From positions 43,774,521 to 43,838,520 of the forward strand of contig QVOM02000119.1 in the NCBI GenBank assembly GCA_003586115.2: DNA of 64,000 bases, read 5' to 3'. The notes below the pieces were generated by a model, which ran no database searches, had not been told where the DNA came from, and saw nothing but the letters and a program-made list of their open reading frames with translations. The stretch is from Salvator merianae. Taxonomy: Eukaryota > Chordata > Lepidosauria > Squamata > Teiidae. Every line of letters starts with the position of its first letter. Position 1 is the first letter of the stretch. Positions 1 to 11,507 of this stretch are shown piece by piece. Both the position numbers and the translations under genes were made by a program.

Positions 1-725
1 CATGCATTTATGTGTCTGACCTTGAAATATGTGGCAATACTGCAGACATGTGTACACTGTGAGGATAGATATTAAAGTCAATATACTGCTACTATAAAGT
101 TCTGTATCCTCTCCCACACTCTCCTCCCCTCAGCTAGCCAGCCTCTAAAATGAGAGAGTTGTTACATTTCTGCAGCTATAGCAGTCAAATGAATGCTTGA
201 AAGCTTTGCTTTTGTTAGAGCAGAGAAGCAGATGTTGTAAATTATATACTGCAAAAGGAACTGTGGGAACAATTCCATGCATCACCTCAATAATTTGTTG
301 GCTTTTTATCTTGGCATACTGAGTGGGGAGGAGGGTGGGTCTCGCTTTTCATGAGGGAAGGGGCAGGACCATCAAATCATTATTCAACACCAATTCCGTC
401 TCTGGCTGCAGCTTCTATGTCCTTGCAGCAACAGCAGCAACCTGCAAAGACTCTGCTGTTTCTTCTCAGCTCCCGCTTATCTCCGGTGCAAAGAGTGACA
501 TGCTGGGAAGGGCGTATAATAGACATCTGGAGCCAGGCTCCATTTCAGGCTTCCAAACGGGGAAAGGATCCAGAAATGCACTTTCTGAATCTGTTAAGAA
601 ATTGAAAAAGCTCTTCTCCCTGGAATGTATATATATTGCACTTCAAAGGCACTGGCCAGTGCTCCCTTATCATCTGCAGAAAGATCTTCTCACTTCCATC
701 AGCCCCAGTCACCATGGTCATATTG
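1..725. other. unassigned sequence, no gene seen
   Basis: Open frames near 320-750 are short, overlap each other in different frames and resemble no protein I know. No repeat family is recognisable here. Confidence 0.5.
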
Positions 726-953
726 AGGATGCATCCACTCAGAGTTGAAAAAAATGTGGCTCAACAGCAGCATAGAGGTGGTGACTTCCACACACTCATG
801 CCTTGATCCACATTAAGGGCCATAAAATGCATTTCCCAAATGCATTCCCTGGTCTTTAATGTGGATTAGAGCTGGGGTGAGGACACTAGCATTCATATGC
901 TACCACCTCAAACCTGCTTTTGAGCTGTTTTTTTAATGTGTGCTGATGCGACC
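726..953. mobile_element. palindromic MITE, family A, copy 1
   Basis: A 228-bp element with diverged inverted ends: AGGATGCATCCACTCAG on the left and GTGTGCTGATGCGACCT on the right. Each end is followed inward by an A/T run and a GTGGCTCAAnAGCAG-like stretch. The centre is a second palindrome, TCCACATTAAGGGCC against GGTCTTTAATGTGGA. The same layout recurs at 1461-1684, 33656-33881 and 40510-40725, which is the main support for calling it a transposon family. There is no coding capacity, so it would depend on a transposase encoded elsewhere. The superfamily is unresolved because no convincing target duplication is visible. Confidence 0.65.
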
Positions 954-1460
954 TGAGTGGTGCTGATAGACGTTGGTCTCCGATATGCATCTGGAGGGCA
1001 ACAGTGCATGATGAATAGTATTCCAGCTACTGTGTTTGTGGCCTAATTCCTCTTCCAGGGCATTCTGATGGAACAGGTTATTTACTGCTAAAATGATGTC
1101 AATGCCCTCAGGGAAGCAAGGTAGGAGGCAATAGGAGAGTAAAAAATGCAGGCTGCTTAACCCAGCTGCACAGGTAAACAAAACCTTGGCAGTCAAAAAT
1201 AAGATTTATTGTTAAAGTGTTTTCAGCATAAGCAAAAGAAAAAAGTGGAAGGTATAAAGATCAAGAGAGTCACAGATGCATAGCAAGATCGCATCAAGAG
1301 CTGTACACCTGAGAGCCAAAACTCACTTGATGCTAAAGGCATTGGTAGAAAGTATAACGAGATCTTTGTATTTCAAAAATCAGCATACAACATGCAGGGT
1401 GGAAGGTCTAATGCTCTGCTTCTCTACCACCACTCCAGTGCAACCCCCTGTACTGCTTTT
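954..1460. other. unassigned sequence between two family A MITEs
   Basis: No gene or repeat is recognised. The minus-strand open frame around 933-1196 begins inside the MITE and has no recognisable domain. Confidence 0.5.
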
Positions 1461-1684
1461 ATTCTGCGTCTGTGCACATTAAATAAAGCAGCTCAAAAAC
1501 AGCTTAGAGATGGTGTGTGTGAACTTCCTATATTGCTTCTAATTCATATTAAAGACCAGAGAACGTACTTTTGAAATGCATTTTCTGGCCTCTGATCTGG
1601 ATTAAGGCACTAACATGAAGGTGCTACAACTTCTAAGGTTTTTTGAGGTACTTTTATTTACTGTGGGTGAATGCACCCTTAGGC
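1461..1684. mobile_element. palindromic MITE, family A, copy 2
   Basis: Shares with the other family A copies an inner CATATTAAAGACCAGAGAA...TTTCTGGCCTCTGATCTGGA palindrome, the phrase GATTAAGGCACTAACAT, and outer arms with GCTCAAAAACAG and GTGGGTGAATGCACCC. It is more diverged than copies 3 and 4. It is non-coding and its exact ends are uncertain by a few bases. Confidence 0.6.
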
Positions 1685-4328
1685 TAAGGGAGATAATTTG
1701 CTATTGATTGTATAGTTCTTTATTTTATAATGCTCACAGCAGAGCACGAGGAGGAGGGGGTGTTGTCAGGACTGTGGGAAAGATCCAGATGAAGATGAGT
1801 GAATTAAGCACATGAGACAATAAATGGACTTACCTGATTTTTTTTTTTTAATGAAAATCTGCATTAAATTGAGAACAGTATTTGCTGTTAATTAGATAAG
1901 GATGACATCTTGTAATGCTCCCAAATTACAGGCTGGCAATTTGATGTGGATGTGATAAGGATGCTGCCATTAGGATGGTGCTGACAAATTGTGCACTTAA
2001 CTGGATACGTTCAGAAATGGAGGGAAGAACAGTCACTGGTTCTGTCTAATCTCTTGCATCACAGTCACTGATCAAGAATTCTAAACGGTGCAGAACTTCA
2101 CTGAAAAATTCCGAGGACTCTGGGAATGTCAGCCATATTGCACTGGAGGGATTAAACAATGGAAAAGCATGCTTCACTTTTCCCTAAATGGGATCAGGAA
2201 CAGGATGCCAGAATAGTAAGAGTACACCCCATTGAGTCAACTTTGACTCATAGGCACCTTCCACGTGGTTCATCAGGACCAAGCTAGTTGTCTCCTGGGA
2301 ATGTAGGGACCACTGGGAGACTTTACAGCTGACTCCCACGTGTTCCCAGCTGTAGCCAGTCATCCATGTGGACAGTTAGACTGGATGACAGGGCACATGG
2401 GGCCCAGCACCATTTCACTGGACTCTCAGAAACAGTCCCAGAAATTAGCCATGAAAAATAGATGCTCTGAGCTACAACCATTTGTGGACACCTGAACAGG
2501 ACCTCCTTATATCCATATTCTGTTTCCAGGTCCTTCTTTTAACAATGACCATATCTCATCCTCAAGGGACAGCAGATAAAGCAGTGATGTGAGCTCTGTC
2601 TCCTTTATACAGCAAAGGCCCCTTATATGAGACCAGTTTTCATTACTCCCAGTAGAGACCAGGGGTCCTGATGGTCTGATTAAAGTGCTTTTACTGAGCC
2701 ATTGAGACACAGCCCTATTCACAAGTGCAAGTATTGCTTCTAACTAAATATATTTTGAATCCTTGAAATTGATTTTTACCTTTGAAAGAGTTGGTTCTTT
2801 GATAGATATCAGTAAATATGAATTGCTACTCTTGTTGAAGAAACAGTTCTTTAGTTCTGAAATAAAATCCACCCAGAACTGCTTCATCTCTCCACATCCT
2901 GGTCCCATTATTCATTGCCATTAGCTGACTTCCCCTCCCCTCTTTAGGTGCAAATAAAACTGTTTCGGGTGGGAAAGAAAAGGGCAGCAGGTTATCTTGT
3001 TAAGATACAAGACAAGGTTTCTGCATCTGGAAAAAAATATGCTGAAAAGAAAATTTCAGTAGGTATGCTTGTTCAGGAGATGGACTCTTCACAGCCGTTT
3101 AGAACTTCAATCTGCTGAAATACTCCCTTCTAGCAGTATACTAAAGTTGCAAGATCCTTATCTTCTTTTACCTAAGGGTAAGGTTAAAATATTTCACCTA
3201 GATCAGTGGTTTGGTACTATTACATTGGCCTTACAGAGTGCCTAATTTGATTAAACCAAATGGCAGTTTATTTCTGCTGAGTTTGCTCCTGAAAGTAAGA
3301 TTGGTAATGAGGTCATAATCATCAATCTTTCGTATAAATATATTAGTAACTCCTTTATGTTTGTTTGTTCATTCATTCATTCAAATATTTATATCCTGCC
3401 CTTTCCCCCTTCAGTGGGACTTGTATTTGAGCAGATGCATATGTTGAATAGTAGATAGATACTAGAAAATTTGTGCTGCTGAGTGAGTAAAGGTGCAGAC
3501 TTGTAACAAATCCAAGATCAGGATTTTGGTGAAGCACCCCAAAGGGCATTTTACACTCTATCTTCTAAATTGCACCTTTTGAAAATGATTAAGATTCTGT
3601 ATATAAGGAGAGTTATGTTTGTCAGGAAACAAGAACAGCCTCCAGGCAGCTATCAGGTTTGTATTTGGTGAGTTTGCTGCCACTTGATACATTAGAGAAG
3701 GCCTTTGGACAGTTCCTGAGTACATGGACAAGCATTGCATCTAAAGATAAAGCACGGATATGTTCCAAAGATTTATAGTACAATCTGATCCTTGTCTACT
3801 CAGTGTGCTTATTCCTAAGTAAGTGTGGTTAGGAATGCAACCTTGGGCTTAGAAGAAAACCAGGCTGAAGATCTGTATATTAAATGAATGAGATTGTTGT
3901 GATTATGCATAACTGTGATGTGGTTGGCTATAACATAATGATAATTATTCAAAATTAGAAAGCCTGACAATGATGCAGTCAACCAGGAGTCAGCCATCAC
4001 TTTGTGCTACCCGACAACAACTATAGTTGATGAAATGAATTTAACATGTGACAGTTACTCCATGTAAGGATTTGGGGTTTTAACTAATGATCTTACTCTT
4101 ATTTTATTTTCTTCCAATCCTATTTTGCACCTCACTGAAAGGACAGTACATATGCCTCAAGAGTCAAAGTTCAGCTGGGAGTACTTTGCTTTTATCTTTT
4201 CTACTTAGGTTGCATTCAGAGGCGGCTGGTTTAGAGGCGGTTCACAGATAGGATTATTCAACGACCAGTCTGCCTTTCACCCTTCTCGTGAACATTTTAA
4301 GCTAGAAAAGGTCATATGCTACTGTCTC
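1685..4328. other. unassigned sequence, no gene seen
   Basis: About 2.6 kb without a recognisable gene. Around 2228-2262 the phrase CCATTGAGTCAACTTTGACTCATAGG faintly resembles the 3' part of some RTE-type retroposons, but this is too short to call. Around 3385-3410 ATTTATATCCTGCCCTTTCC resembles the reverse complement of the LINE 3' tails noted at 45530 and 11508. The stretch 4209-4328 lies just outside the Harbinger-like element and begins with GGTTGCATTCAGA, which pairs loosely with TGTGAATGCAGC at 5562. Confidence 0.4.
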
Positions 4329-4331
4329 TAA

Positions 4332-5529
4332 GGCCGCGGTCCGACATCGTAAATTTAATCCGTATCGGAAGAGGACAAGGACTGAATTCGTCTTCTGGTC
4401 ATTCCCACAGTTACAGTTTAACACGGACTCAATTCATACCTGCTTGTTCCCACACTGATATTTCCTGTGCTTGGCACAGAGAAACAGTACCTTTTCTGCC
4501 TCCACCCCTTGCCAAATTCCCCTCCCTGTGCAGTCAGTGATTGTCTGGAGTCCCAACGTTCAAATCTTGACGTCACAGGGGCGGGAAAGTCAAGCTCCAC
4601 TCTCCGTATGTCCCTGCTGCTGCCTCAGAACATGGATTCACTTGGCAGCATTACTAGTCATTCACCATTTGCTCCTTCTCCCCACTACAGCCTTTATCTA
4701 TACAAGCAGAACTTTAAAACTATACGTACTGCACAATTAAGCTTCTTAAAGGGCAATGGTGATTTCTGCACCCTTGCAAGTGCACTTTAATGCAAATGTG
4801 CAATTTAAAAGTAGCGTAAAAGCAGGGAGAGGTCCATAACAAAGGGAAAAAGTGGGGAGGGAACGTGGGGGGGGGGCTCTACTATCTTGACAGTGCTGTT
4901 CATCGCCAGCAAATGGACTCTGCCTCATCTTCCCCCGAGACATCCGCAGCGGCATGTGTCCCCACTGTGTAGCTGTGTGCTGCCCATGGCAAAACTCATC
5001 TTGAGCGGGTTCTTTGTTGGGGCAAGAGGACTGCAACCCCAAACAGGCGCAGTTTATTTTTTGCTTTAAAGAGCAGACGGAAGTGGAGGAAGCCTTTAAT
5101 TTCTTCCTGGCAGTGTCGAATGGGGGATAAAGAAAGAGAAAGGACCGCAGCTTAGCGAAGTAAAAAGGAGGACGGTTTCTTTCCCCCTGGCAGCGACGGA
5201 AGGGGGGATAATGGAGGCAGAGGAAACTACTGCGCTTCCTGCCCACCCACAAAGTCTGTCATTGGACAGCACAAAATGAGGATCCCTCTCTCTGCACACC
5301 CACAAAAAAGTACGGTCCCTCCCAAACAGTGTCCTTCCCCATTCCTGCATCGCAAAGTAAAGCGCGCTAACGATCTGGAACGGCTTGAGACTTCATTAAA
5401 TCCGAATACAAAGTAGTCCACATTTCGCCGATATAGTCCAGAAAAACTTCGGAACGGCAAGATCATGTCGGGACAGCGGGAACTGAAGACGGCCTGTAAA
5501 CTGATTAAATGCTGTGTCGGAACGCGGCC
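4332..5529. mobile_element. Harbinger-like non-autonomous DNA transposon
   Basis: The element is bounded by inverted ends GGCCGCGGTCCGACA on the left and TGTCGGAACGCGGCC on the right (14 of 15 match). ATTTAATC is also shared just inside each end. Both ends are flanked directly by TAA (4329-4331 and 5530-5532). A 3-bp TWA duplication with GG...CC ends is the pattern known for PIF/Harbinger transposons. The 1.2-kb interior is clearly richer in CpG than its surroundings, which suggests a fairly recent insertion. The longest internal frame (minus strand, about 4746-5252) shows no transposase or Myb-like motif that I recognise, so I treat it as non-autonomous. The superfamily assignment rests on the ends only. 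Confidence 0.65.
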
Positions 5530-5532
5530 TAA

Positions 5533-6170
5533 GACACTTTTCAGCTACTTCTCTTGCTATGTGTGAATGCAGCTTTAGTTTTGGAGGACGGGTGATATGG
5601 AAGTGGAGGTTTAAAGTCCGTTCTGAATTTTCAAACCTGGTTTGGAGACTTTAGAAAATCTGAGCCTTTTAAAGAGAAACAGCAAACCCCAGTGTATTTA
5701 TGAATGCACCCAACAGAGTGGAGGAAGGGCAGAAGACTGTATAATTATTTTCCAATTCATTGATTTTCGTAGCAGGAAAAGGCTTTGCTTTCTCTTGTAG
5801 ATTTCTCAGAGACACCATAGGCCTTGTTACCATGGAAACCAATCCCCCCCATGGTACATTGAAGGTTATTGAGGCTTCATCCCACCCTTCTGCATCTGTT
5901 GGACTGTTCTACATGTACCCTATTTCATTCTCGGAAATGCAGTGTTTTATTCTCAAGAGAAAGAGGAAATGAAATTGTTCTTGCCTCATAACCTAGCCCT
6001 TATTTCTACAGCTGTGTCCTGGTCACTTGCAACAGTCAGGAGGCTCAGAAAGCTGATATACTTTTATTAAAAAGATTTTGAACGCATGAATTTCTCTTCA
6101 CACTGCCAAAGTACTATTTTGAAGATATTTTGCCAATATAATGAAATCCAGATTTCTGTAGAAGGGATTT
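5533..6170. other. unassigned sequence, no gene seen
   Basis: No gene or clear repeat. Position 5562 carries TGTGAATGCAGC, a possible outer arm of an older element into which the Harbinger-like element inserted. Confidence 0.4.
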
Positions 6171-6265
6171 AACATAAGAATGTAAGAGAAGCCCTGCTGG
6201 ATCAGGCCACAGCCTATCTAATCCAGCATCCTGTCACACACAGTGGTCTGCCAATTGCTTCTGGG
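6171..6265 (-). mobile_element. CR1-type LINE 3' end fragment
   Basis: Begins AACATAAGAATGTAAGAG and continues with AGCCCTGCTGGATCAGGCC and CATCCTGTCACACACAGTGG. It aligns with 19441-19530, which is the non-coding 3' end of a CR1-type ORF2 on the minus strand, and the orientation here is the same. Homology stops at CTTCTGGG, exactly where a hAT-type terminus begins, so this fragment is cut short by a nested insertion or a junction. Confidence 0.7.
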
Positions 6266-6482
6266 TAGAGATGTGCACAAACTTTTTTTTTTGTCATTCA
6301 GTTCAGTTCAAACTAAATTCATGAATTTCAAAACATGTTTGAATCAAATTTGTTTGAAGTTTGGTTTGAATGCTTGTCAAACTGTTTTTCACAGGAAACA
6401 ATGGAACAGAACAAGAGGGGCCAGAAGGGTCAAAGTTGCTCCGGTTTGAGCTGGAGACTACAAAATTGGCATGTGGGGCTAG
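6266..6482. mobile_element. hAT-type MITE, left end
   Basis: Starts TAGAGATGTGCACAAAC, matching the terminus TAGGGRTGTGCAC of the intact element at 9257-9928. Inside is sequence rich in TTCAGTTCAAAC / GTTTGAATCAAA motifs, as in the related copies at 45647-45998 and 57840-58152. No matching right terminus is found before the TTTC microsatellite, so the copy is truncated or its right end was lost with the repeat expansion. Confidence 0.55.
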
Positions 6483-6484
6483 TT

Positions 6485-6556
<72 letters not shown>

Positions 6557-6558
6557 TC
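6483..6558. repeat. (TTTC)n microsatellite
   Basis: Nineteen uninterrupted TTTC units (76 bp). It produces serine/phenylalanine/leucine-rich frames that are artefacts. Confidence 0.98.
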
Positions 6559-7271
6559 CTTTCCCATTGCTGAAGTTTGCTCCTTACACTATGGGAAAAT
6601 GTCTGGAAAGAAAAACCTGAGAAAAAATAAGTGTGCCCACATGTCTATTGCCCACACCCATGAGCAAACAAGAACATAAAAACACATGATATGACCCTAT
6701 AGAAACTTGTAAATCCCCCTCCCCTTTCCCTTTATCTTACCTGAGCTGCTGAACATTTTGCTGCCTCTGTGTTGCTGTGTAAGAGAGTAGAAGTCCAGTG
6801 AAAAATAGGGGGTGACTCATCATTACCACCTGTGTCTTTCTCCACCTCAGCCAAAGCCTCAGAGTGGTACTGACCCAGGGTTCTCTGTACACAATGTCAT
6901 CAGCAACCTGGTATCATTGGTGGTGGTGGGTATGTAAATCTGGAATTCTTTTAGAAAACTCCCATTAGTTCTGGAACCTTTCCTGCATTCAGCATCATTG
7001 AGGAGTCAGCTTCTGCAATTGTACTTAGGTGCTTCAGTGGTTGACAGATTTGATCATAGGGAGAGCAACCAAGGAGTAGTGATGCCTTGGATGGGGAGTC
7101 AGTTGCATGGACTGGAATGACTATGCTGTGTCCACACTGCTGCCAAGCTTAGCTCAGGACAGATGACATCCCCACCCTGGTAATGCAGACAGTGCCTAAC
7201 CTCTTATTCCAGAACAAAGTGGATGGGATAGTTAGATCACTCCATGAAAGGTATGTGCAGAAAGATCCTGA
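6559..7271. other. unassigned sequence, no gene seen
   Basis: No recognisable gene or repeat in this ~700-bp stretch. Confidence 0.5.
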
Positions 7272-7691
7272 GGGCCTGTTCACACTTACTTGCTAGTGAA
7301 TATGCAGATGCTCACTAGTGAAGTGTGGTTGCACTTCACAGAGGCTGCAGCATTGGAGAGCAGCTGCACACACTCCCAAATACTACTAGCTGTGGACAGC
7401 TAAAATGCTGTCCACAGCTTGACTGGGAGCAGCTGGATTGTTCTTGGACAACAGCGTTTGCACCTGTTTTCGGGTGCAAATGCTGCAAGGCTGTAGCACG
7501 GCGCGGCTGCAGCTGCGTAATCACGTGCTGTGTCCTGTTGGCCATAGCAACAGCTGGATGTTTCCATGGCCACTGTCGTGGTGAGCAGGGGTGCATTTGC
7601 ACTGCGAGTGCTGAAGATTTGGTACAGGGCCATTCTAGCACTTGCAGTGCAAATGGCCGCCACACCACTGGGTCTTGACCAGTTTAGAATG
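7272..7691 (+). mobile_element. MITE family B, copy 1 (right end eroded)
   Basis: Begins GGGCCTGTTCACACTT and follows the order of blocks seen in reverse orientation at 62540-63016: TTGCTAGTGA...CTCACTAG, TAGCTGTGGACAGCTAAA, GGGAGCAGCTGGA, TTGCACCTG, TGGCTGCAGCTG-type sequence, TTTCCATGGCCACTGTC, and a block ending TTTAGAATGG. The expected closing terminus (AAGTGnnAACAGGCCC) is absent, so this copy has lost its right end. It is unusually CpG-rich internally (GGCGCGGC, ATCACGTG). It is non-coding; the open frames on both strands here are shadows of a GC-rich palindromic repeat. Confidence 0.65.
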
Positions 7692-7997
7692 GTTAGCACA
7701 CAAGAGTCCTGAGAGGCAATAACTGGCCCAAGGACACCTAGTAAGCTTTTACAGCTGGGTGTGGATTTGAATCCGGGGACTTGCTATTTTAGTCACTTTC
7801 TGAGTGTATGTAAGCCAGGGAGTTCATAAAAGCCTTACCTGGAAGTCGCCCTCGCACCTCTCTGTGGCTGCCTAGGTCAACCTTCTATATTCAGCTCTTT
7901 AGTGCTCTTGGGCCACCTTGGGGAGCACCTCAACCAATCAGAGCCTTGCAGGTGTCTGTGGGACAATAGCGTAGGAAGGGAGGGACACCAGCAAGCT
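7692..7997. other. unassigned sequence
   Basis: No gene or repeat recognised between the family B MITE and the hairpins. Confidence 0.5.
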
Positions 7998-8167
7998 CTT
8001 GCCAGCGTAGGGAAACTTTTCAAACTCCTATCCTCTGCCATCTGTACTTAAACAAAGATTTTAATAGTGAGGTGTGGGAGAGATCACCTCACTACTAAAA
8101 TTCAGTGTGCTCTTTTTAATTACAGAAGGCAGGATTGGAGTTTGAAAAGTTTCCCTGTGCTGGCAAG
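7998..8167. repeat. long inverted repeat (hairpin 1)
   Basis: Left arm CTTGCCAGCGTAGGGAAACT is mirrored by the right arm AGTTTCCCTGTGCTGGCAAG. Pairing continues inward (TTTTCAAACTCC / GGAGTTTGAAAA, TTTTAATAGTGAGGTG / CACCTCACTACTAAAA) to a roughly 10-nt loop near 8081. Arms are about 80 bp. This is likely one half of a fold-back DNA transposon together with the next hairpin. Confidence 0.75.
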
Positions 8168-8224
8168 TCTCAGTCTCCCCCTTCTCCGATTCCCCGGATG
8201 CTTTAGTAAAAGCTTCAAATGAGG

Positions 8225-8467
8225 CATTGCCACTCCCCACCCCTCTGCTGAAGCAGTTTCCAAATCCTTAACTCCTTAACTGTCAGGGTTTTTCTGTTTG
8301 CGAAGGAAATGTCAAGTCTCTCTCTGCTCTCTGCTCTGATTCCCTGTGGCATTGGGGAATCTGAGAAGAGGGAAGACTTGTTATTTCCTTTGCAAACAGA
8401 AAAACCCTGGCAGTAAGGAGTTAAGGACTTGCAAATTGCTTCAGCAGAGAGGCAGGGAGTGGCCAAT
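8225..8467. repeat. long inverted repeat (hairpin 2)
   Basis: Arms of about 110 bp: ATTGCCACTCCC pairs with GGGAGTGGCCAAT, CCTCTGCTGAAGCA with TGCTTCAGCAGAG, CCTTAACTCCTTA with TAAGGAGTTAAGG, and CAGGGTTTTTCTGTTTGC with GCAAACAGAAAAACCCTG. The apex lies near 8340-8360, between GATTCCC and GGGGAATC. It sits 57 bp from hairpin 1. The arms are well conserved, consistent with a young fold-back element. No terminal duplication was identified. Confidence 0.75.
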
Positions 8468-9248
8468 CAGTGAGCAGTACCCTTTGCAGGCTGTGACATT
8501 AAATCGCTGAATTGCCTCATCAGGTAAGTGTGTATGTGGAAGGCTTTTTCCTGTGCATCCAGGAATTATTTGCTCCTTTTATGCAGGCGATTTTAAAAAC
8601 CGCTAGTCTGAACACACTCTTAGTCTTTTACTTTATACCCTACAGTATGTGCTGGCACTACTGTACACTAAGATAAACAAATAGTAGACACCTTCCAACA
8701 GAAGACATGCAATAAAAGAGGACATCTGGCCATCCTGAAGACTAGAAATTTCTTTGATCTAATTTAACAAGTCTCTCATTATGCAGATCCAAGAAAGGAA
8801 TGTGTTGAGGGAGGGAGGGAGAGGGAGATTATTGTTTTTAAAATTTTCCCTATTTTGGGAGAATCTGGGGTCTTTTTTGACCTTCTTTTCCTTTACAAGA
8901 TGAAAATTACAGATTGTCCAAATCAAAGGGCAAATTCTTCCTACTGGGGACATTTATGTTAATGTATACTCAAGGTTCCAATTCAGGAAATTCCTTGCTG
9001 CTGAACTTTAGCCTTCAGTCCACTGAGGCTAAAGTCCATTTCTTCCTTCGTATGACCAGTAGGTCTCCTTGAGCAGCAAAAGGAAGCGACCTAATGAGCT
9101 TTCCAATATACCTTCTTTCCAAGGGATCTTTAACTAGTCTGCTTCGCACAAACACACTACATGCAAAATCCTATTTAATAGGAATTTGCCAGACCTGCAG
9201 TAGAATCCACACTGCCAGATTGACAGGGGATGAGTTGGCAGCTAAATA
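8468..9248. other. unassigned sequence, no gene seen
   Basis: No gene recognised. Around 8587-8625 the phrase GCGATTTTAAAAACCGC followed by GTCTGAACACACTC may be the outer end of the element that holds the two hairpins. Confidence 0.4.
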
Positions 9249-9256
9249 GTTTGGAT

Positions 9257-9928
<672 letters not shown>

Positions 9929-9936
9929 GTTTGGAT

Positions 9937-10496
9937 AGCATAGGTTCCCTGTGCTGCAGCAAAAATGCATAACTAATATTTCCTTGTGGCCAGTGACCCT
10001 TAATACATAGCAACAGCTAATGGTATCAACAGTGATCTCAGCAACAAGATCATGGATGGAGCAAGTCCTCCAAGACCAGTAGTCAAATGTGGTAGAACCG
10101 CTGGCAAACCTACATGACTAGAATAGGGCAGAGGTGAATATTTTCTCCTTTTGGTGACTGGATGGCAGCTCTCCTCCTCCTCCCAGCAAACTGAATTTGG
10201 AGAGTATTGCTCCCACCATCACTGTATATATTTGCTCTTTAAACCTGTCCTCCCACTATGACCTATTTTTCAGTCTATTTGTACATATAGAATAACAAGG
10301 AGGGGGGAATTCCCAAGGTTTTATTTAATCCAATTGCAATTTCTTTTTTTTTCTTTTACTAGAAAAACAGAAAAGATAGCAAAAAAAAAAAGAAAAAGGC
10401 AGAGACCTTTCAGCAAACACAGAGGTATTGGAGCAATTCCAAATAAAATACTACATTATTTGATTAGATAAAATACTTTTTTGAACTGGTCAGTTT
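9937..10496. other. unassigned sequence, no gene seen
   Basis: No gene or repeat recognised. Contains A-rich and T-rich runs near 10345-10400. Confidence 0.5.
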
Positions 10497-10499
10497 GCA

Positions 10500-10790
10500 C
10501 AAAGGTCCTTTCTGCACTTACCTCTGTTCCAGATCCTAGTTGTCTTCCTGGCCCCTTTTGTCTGCACACTAGTATGGATTAGAGAGATCCCACCCCTTTT
10601 AGTCACTACTGGTATGCTCTGTCTGATGACACAGAATGTATTGCATATCAGAAGGCCCAATGTGGCCTCCTGATCCGCTTTAGATCTGGAATACCAGTGG
10701 ACCTCGATAACAAGGTTGATCAATGTACTAGGGCTATAGAGGACCCATTTTGGCAACTCCAAAGCTCATGTGAACTTCAGAGTCAACATG
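10500..10790 (+). mobile_element. MITE-like repeat, family F, copy 1
   Basis: Starts AAAGGTCCTTTCTGCACTTACC. It shares blocks, in the same order, with the reverse complement of 30850-31160: TTTCTGCACTTACC, GTCTGCACACTAGTATGGAT (GTCCACACATTATAGTGGAT in the other copy), ACTGGTATGCTCTGTC, and GACCCATTTTGGC. The terminal phrase resembles those of families B and C (GGCCnnTTTnTGCACTT). The right boundary is not resolved. Non-coding. Confidence 0.45.
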
Positions 10791-11507
10791 GGGGCTGATG
10801 CAGAATGGATTGGGATTAGCCCCTGCCTGATCCACATTCACAGATCCAGATCTGTGCTGGTAAGCACAGAATTACTGCAAACTGCCCAGATTCATTTGGC
10901 AGTAGTTTGCACAAACTGTGCAAGATGTCCAGTTTCTTTGACGACAGTATGCATAAGCACAACAAATTGTAGGCTGCAGATGCATTGGCCTATGGACTGG
11001 ACACAGGATGAGGTATAGTCCAAAGCACAGTTTTGGTGCACAATGGGTCAAAATGTAGTTCAGAAACATCAAGTGAGACTTTCAAGCTGCCCTTGTCACC
11101 ATGTAGATCCCAATTTGTGGGCCCCCATCGGGCTCTGGGTGGAGTGGTGTTATTTCCCTGCATTACAAAACTTACAGTGTGATCCACACTACACAGTTTT
11201 AGGTTTTTGAAGTTAAATGTTAAAAAGTTCATAATTACGTCTTTCGTTAAAGTACAGCTATCAGAAACCAATGGGGAAAGTGCCTGAGGCCCTTTCTTGA
11301 AGGTGGCCAAGATTTGGGCAGGAAAAACAGAAGCCAGAAGGATTTTTTTCTTGAAAGCTCAGATGTGAAGTTTTTTCTTACCTATGTTGTTCTTTCTGGA
11401 TATGTAGGCTGTTTTCACACTTGTCTTCTCAGCCTGGTCCAGCAGGAATGCGCCAGACTGGAGCCATTCCGGTGGCAGGTATGGCTCCACAATACCAGGG
11501 TTTTATT
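10791..11507. other. unassigned sequence, no gene seen
   Basis: No gene recognised. Part of it may belong to the family F element, whose far end I could not place. Confidence 0.4.

Noticed and set aside
2228..2262. CCATTGAGTCAACTTTGACTCATAGG as an RTE-type SINE tail
   Set aside because: The resemblance is confined to about 25 bases and no flanking structure supports it.
4746..5252. 168-codon minus-strand frame inside the Harbinger-like element
   Set aside because: No DDE transposase or Myb-like motif is visible, and overlapping open frames exist on both strands as expected of GC-rich, stop-poor sequence.
6335..6679. Open frames with FLS/FFLS repeats
   Set aside because: Produced by the TTTC microsatellite; the flanking residues have no recognisable domain.
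7325..7699. Overlapping cysteine/alanine-rich frames on both strands
   Set aside because: They lie within a family B MITE and reflect its palindromic, GC-rich sequence.
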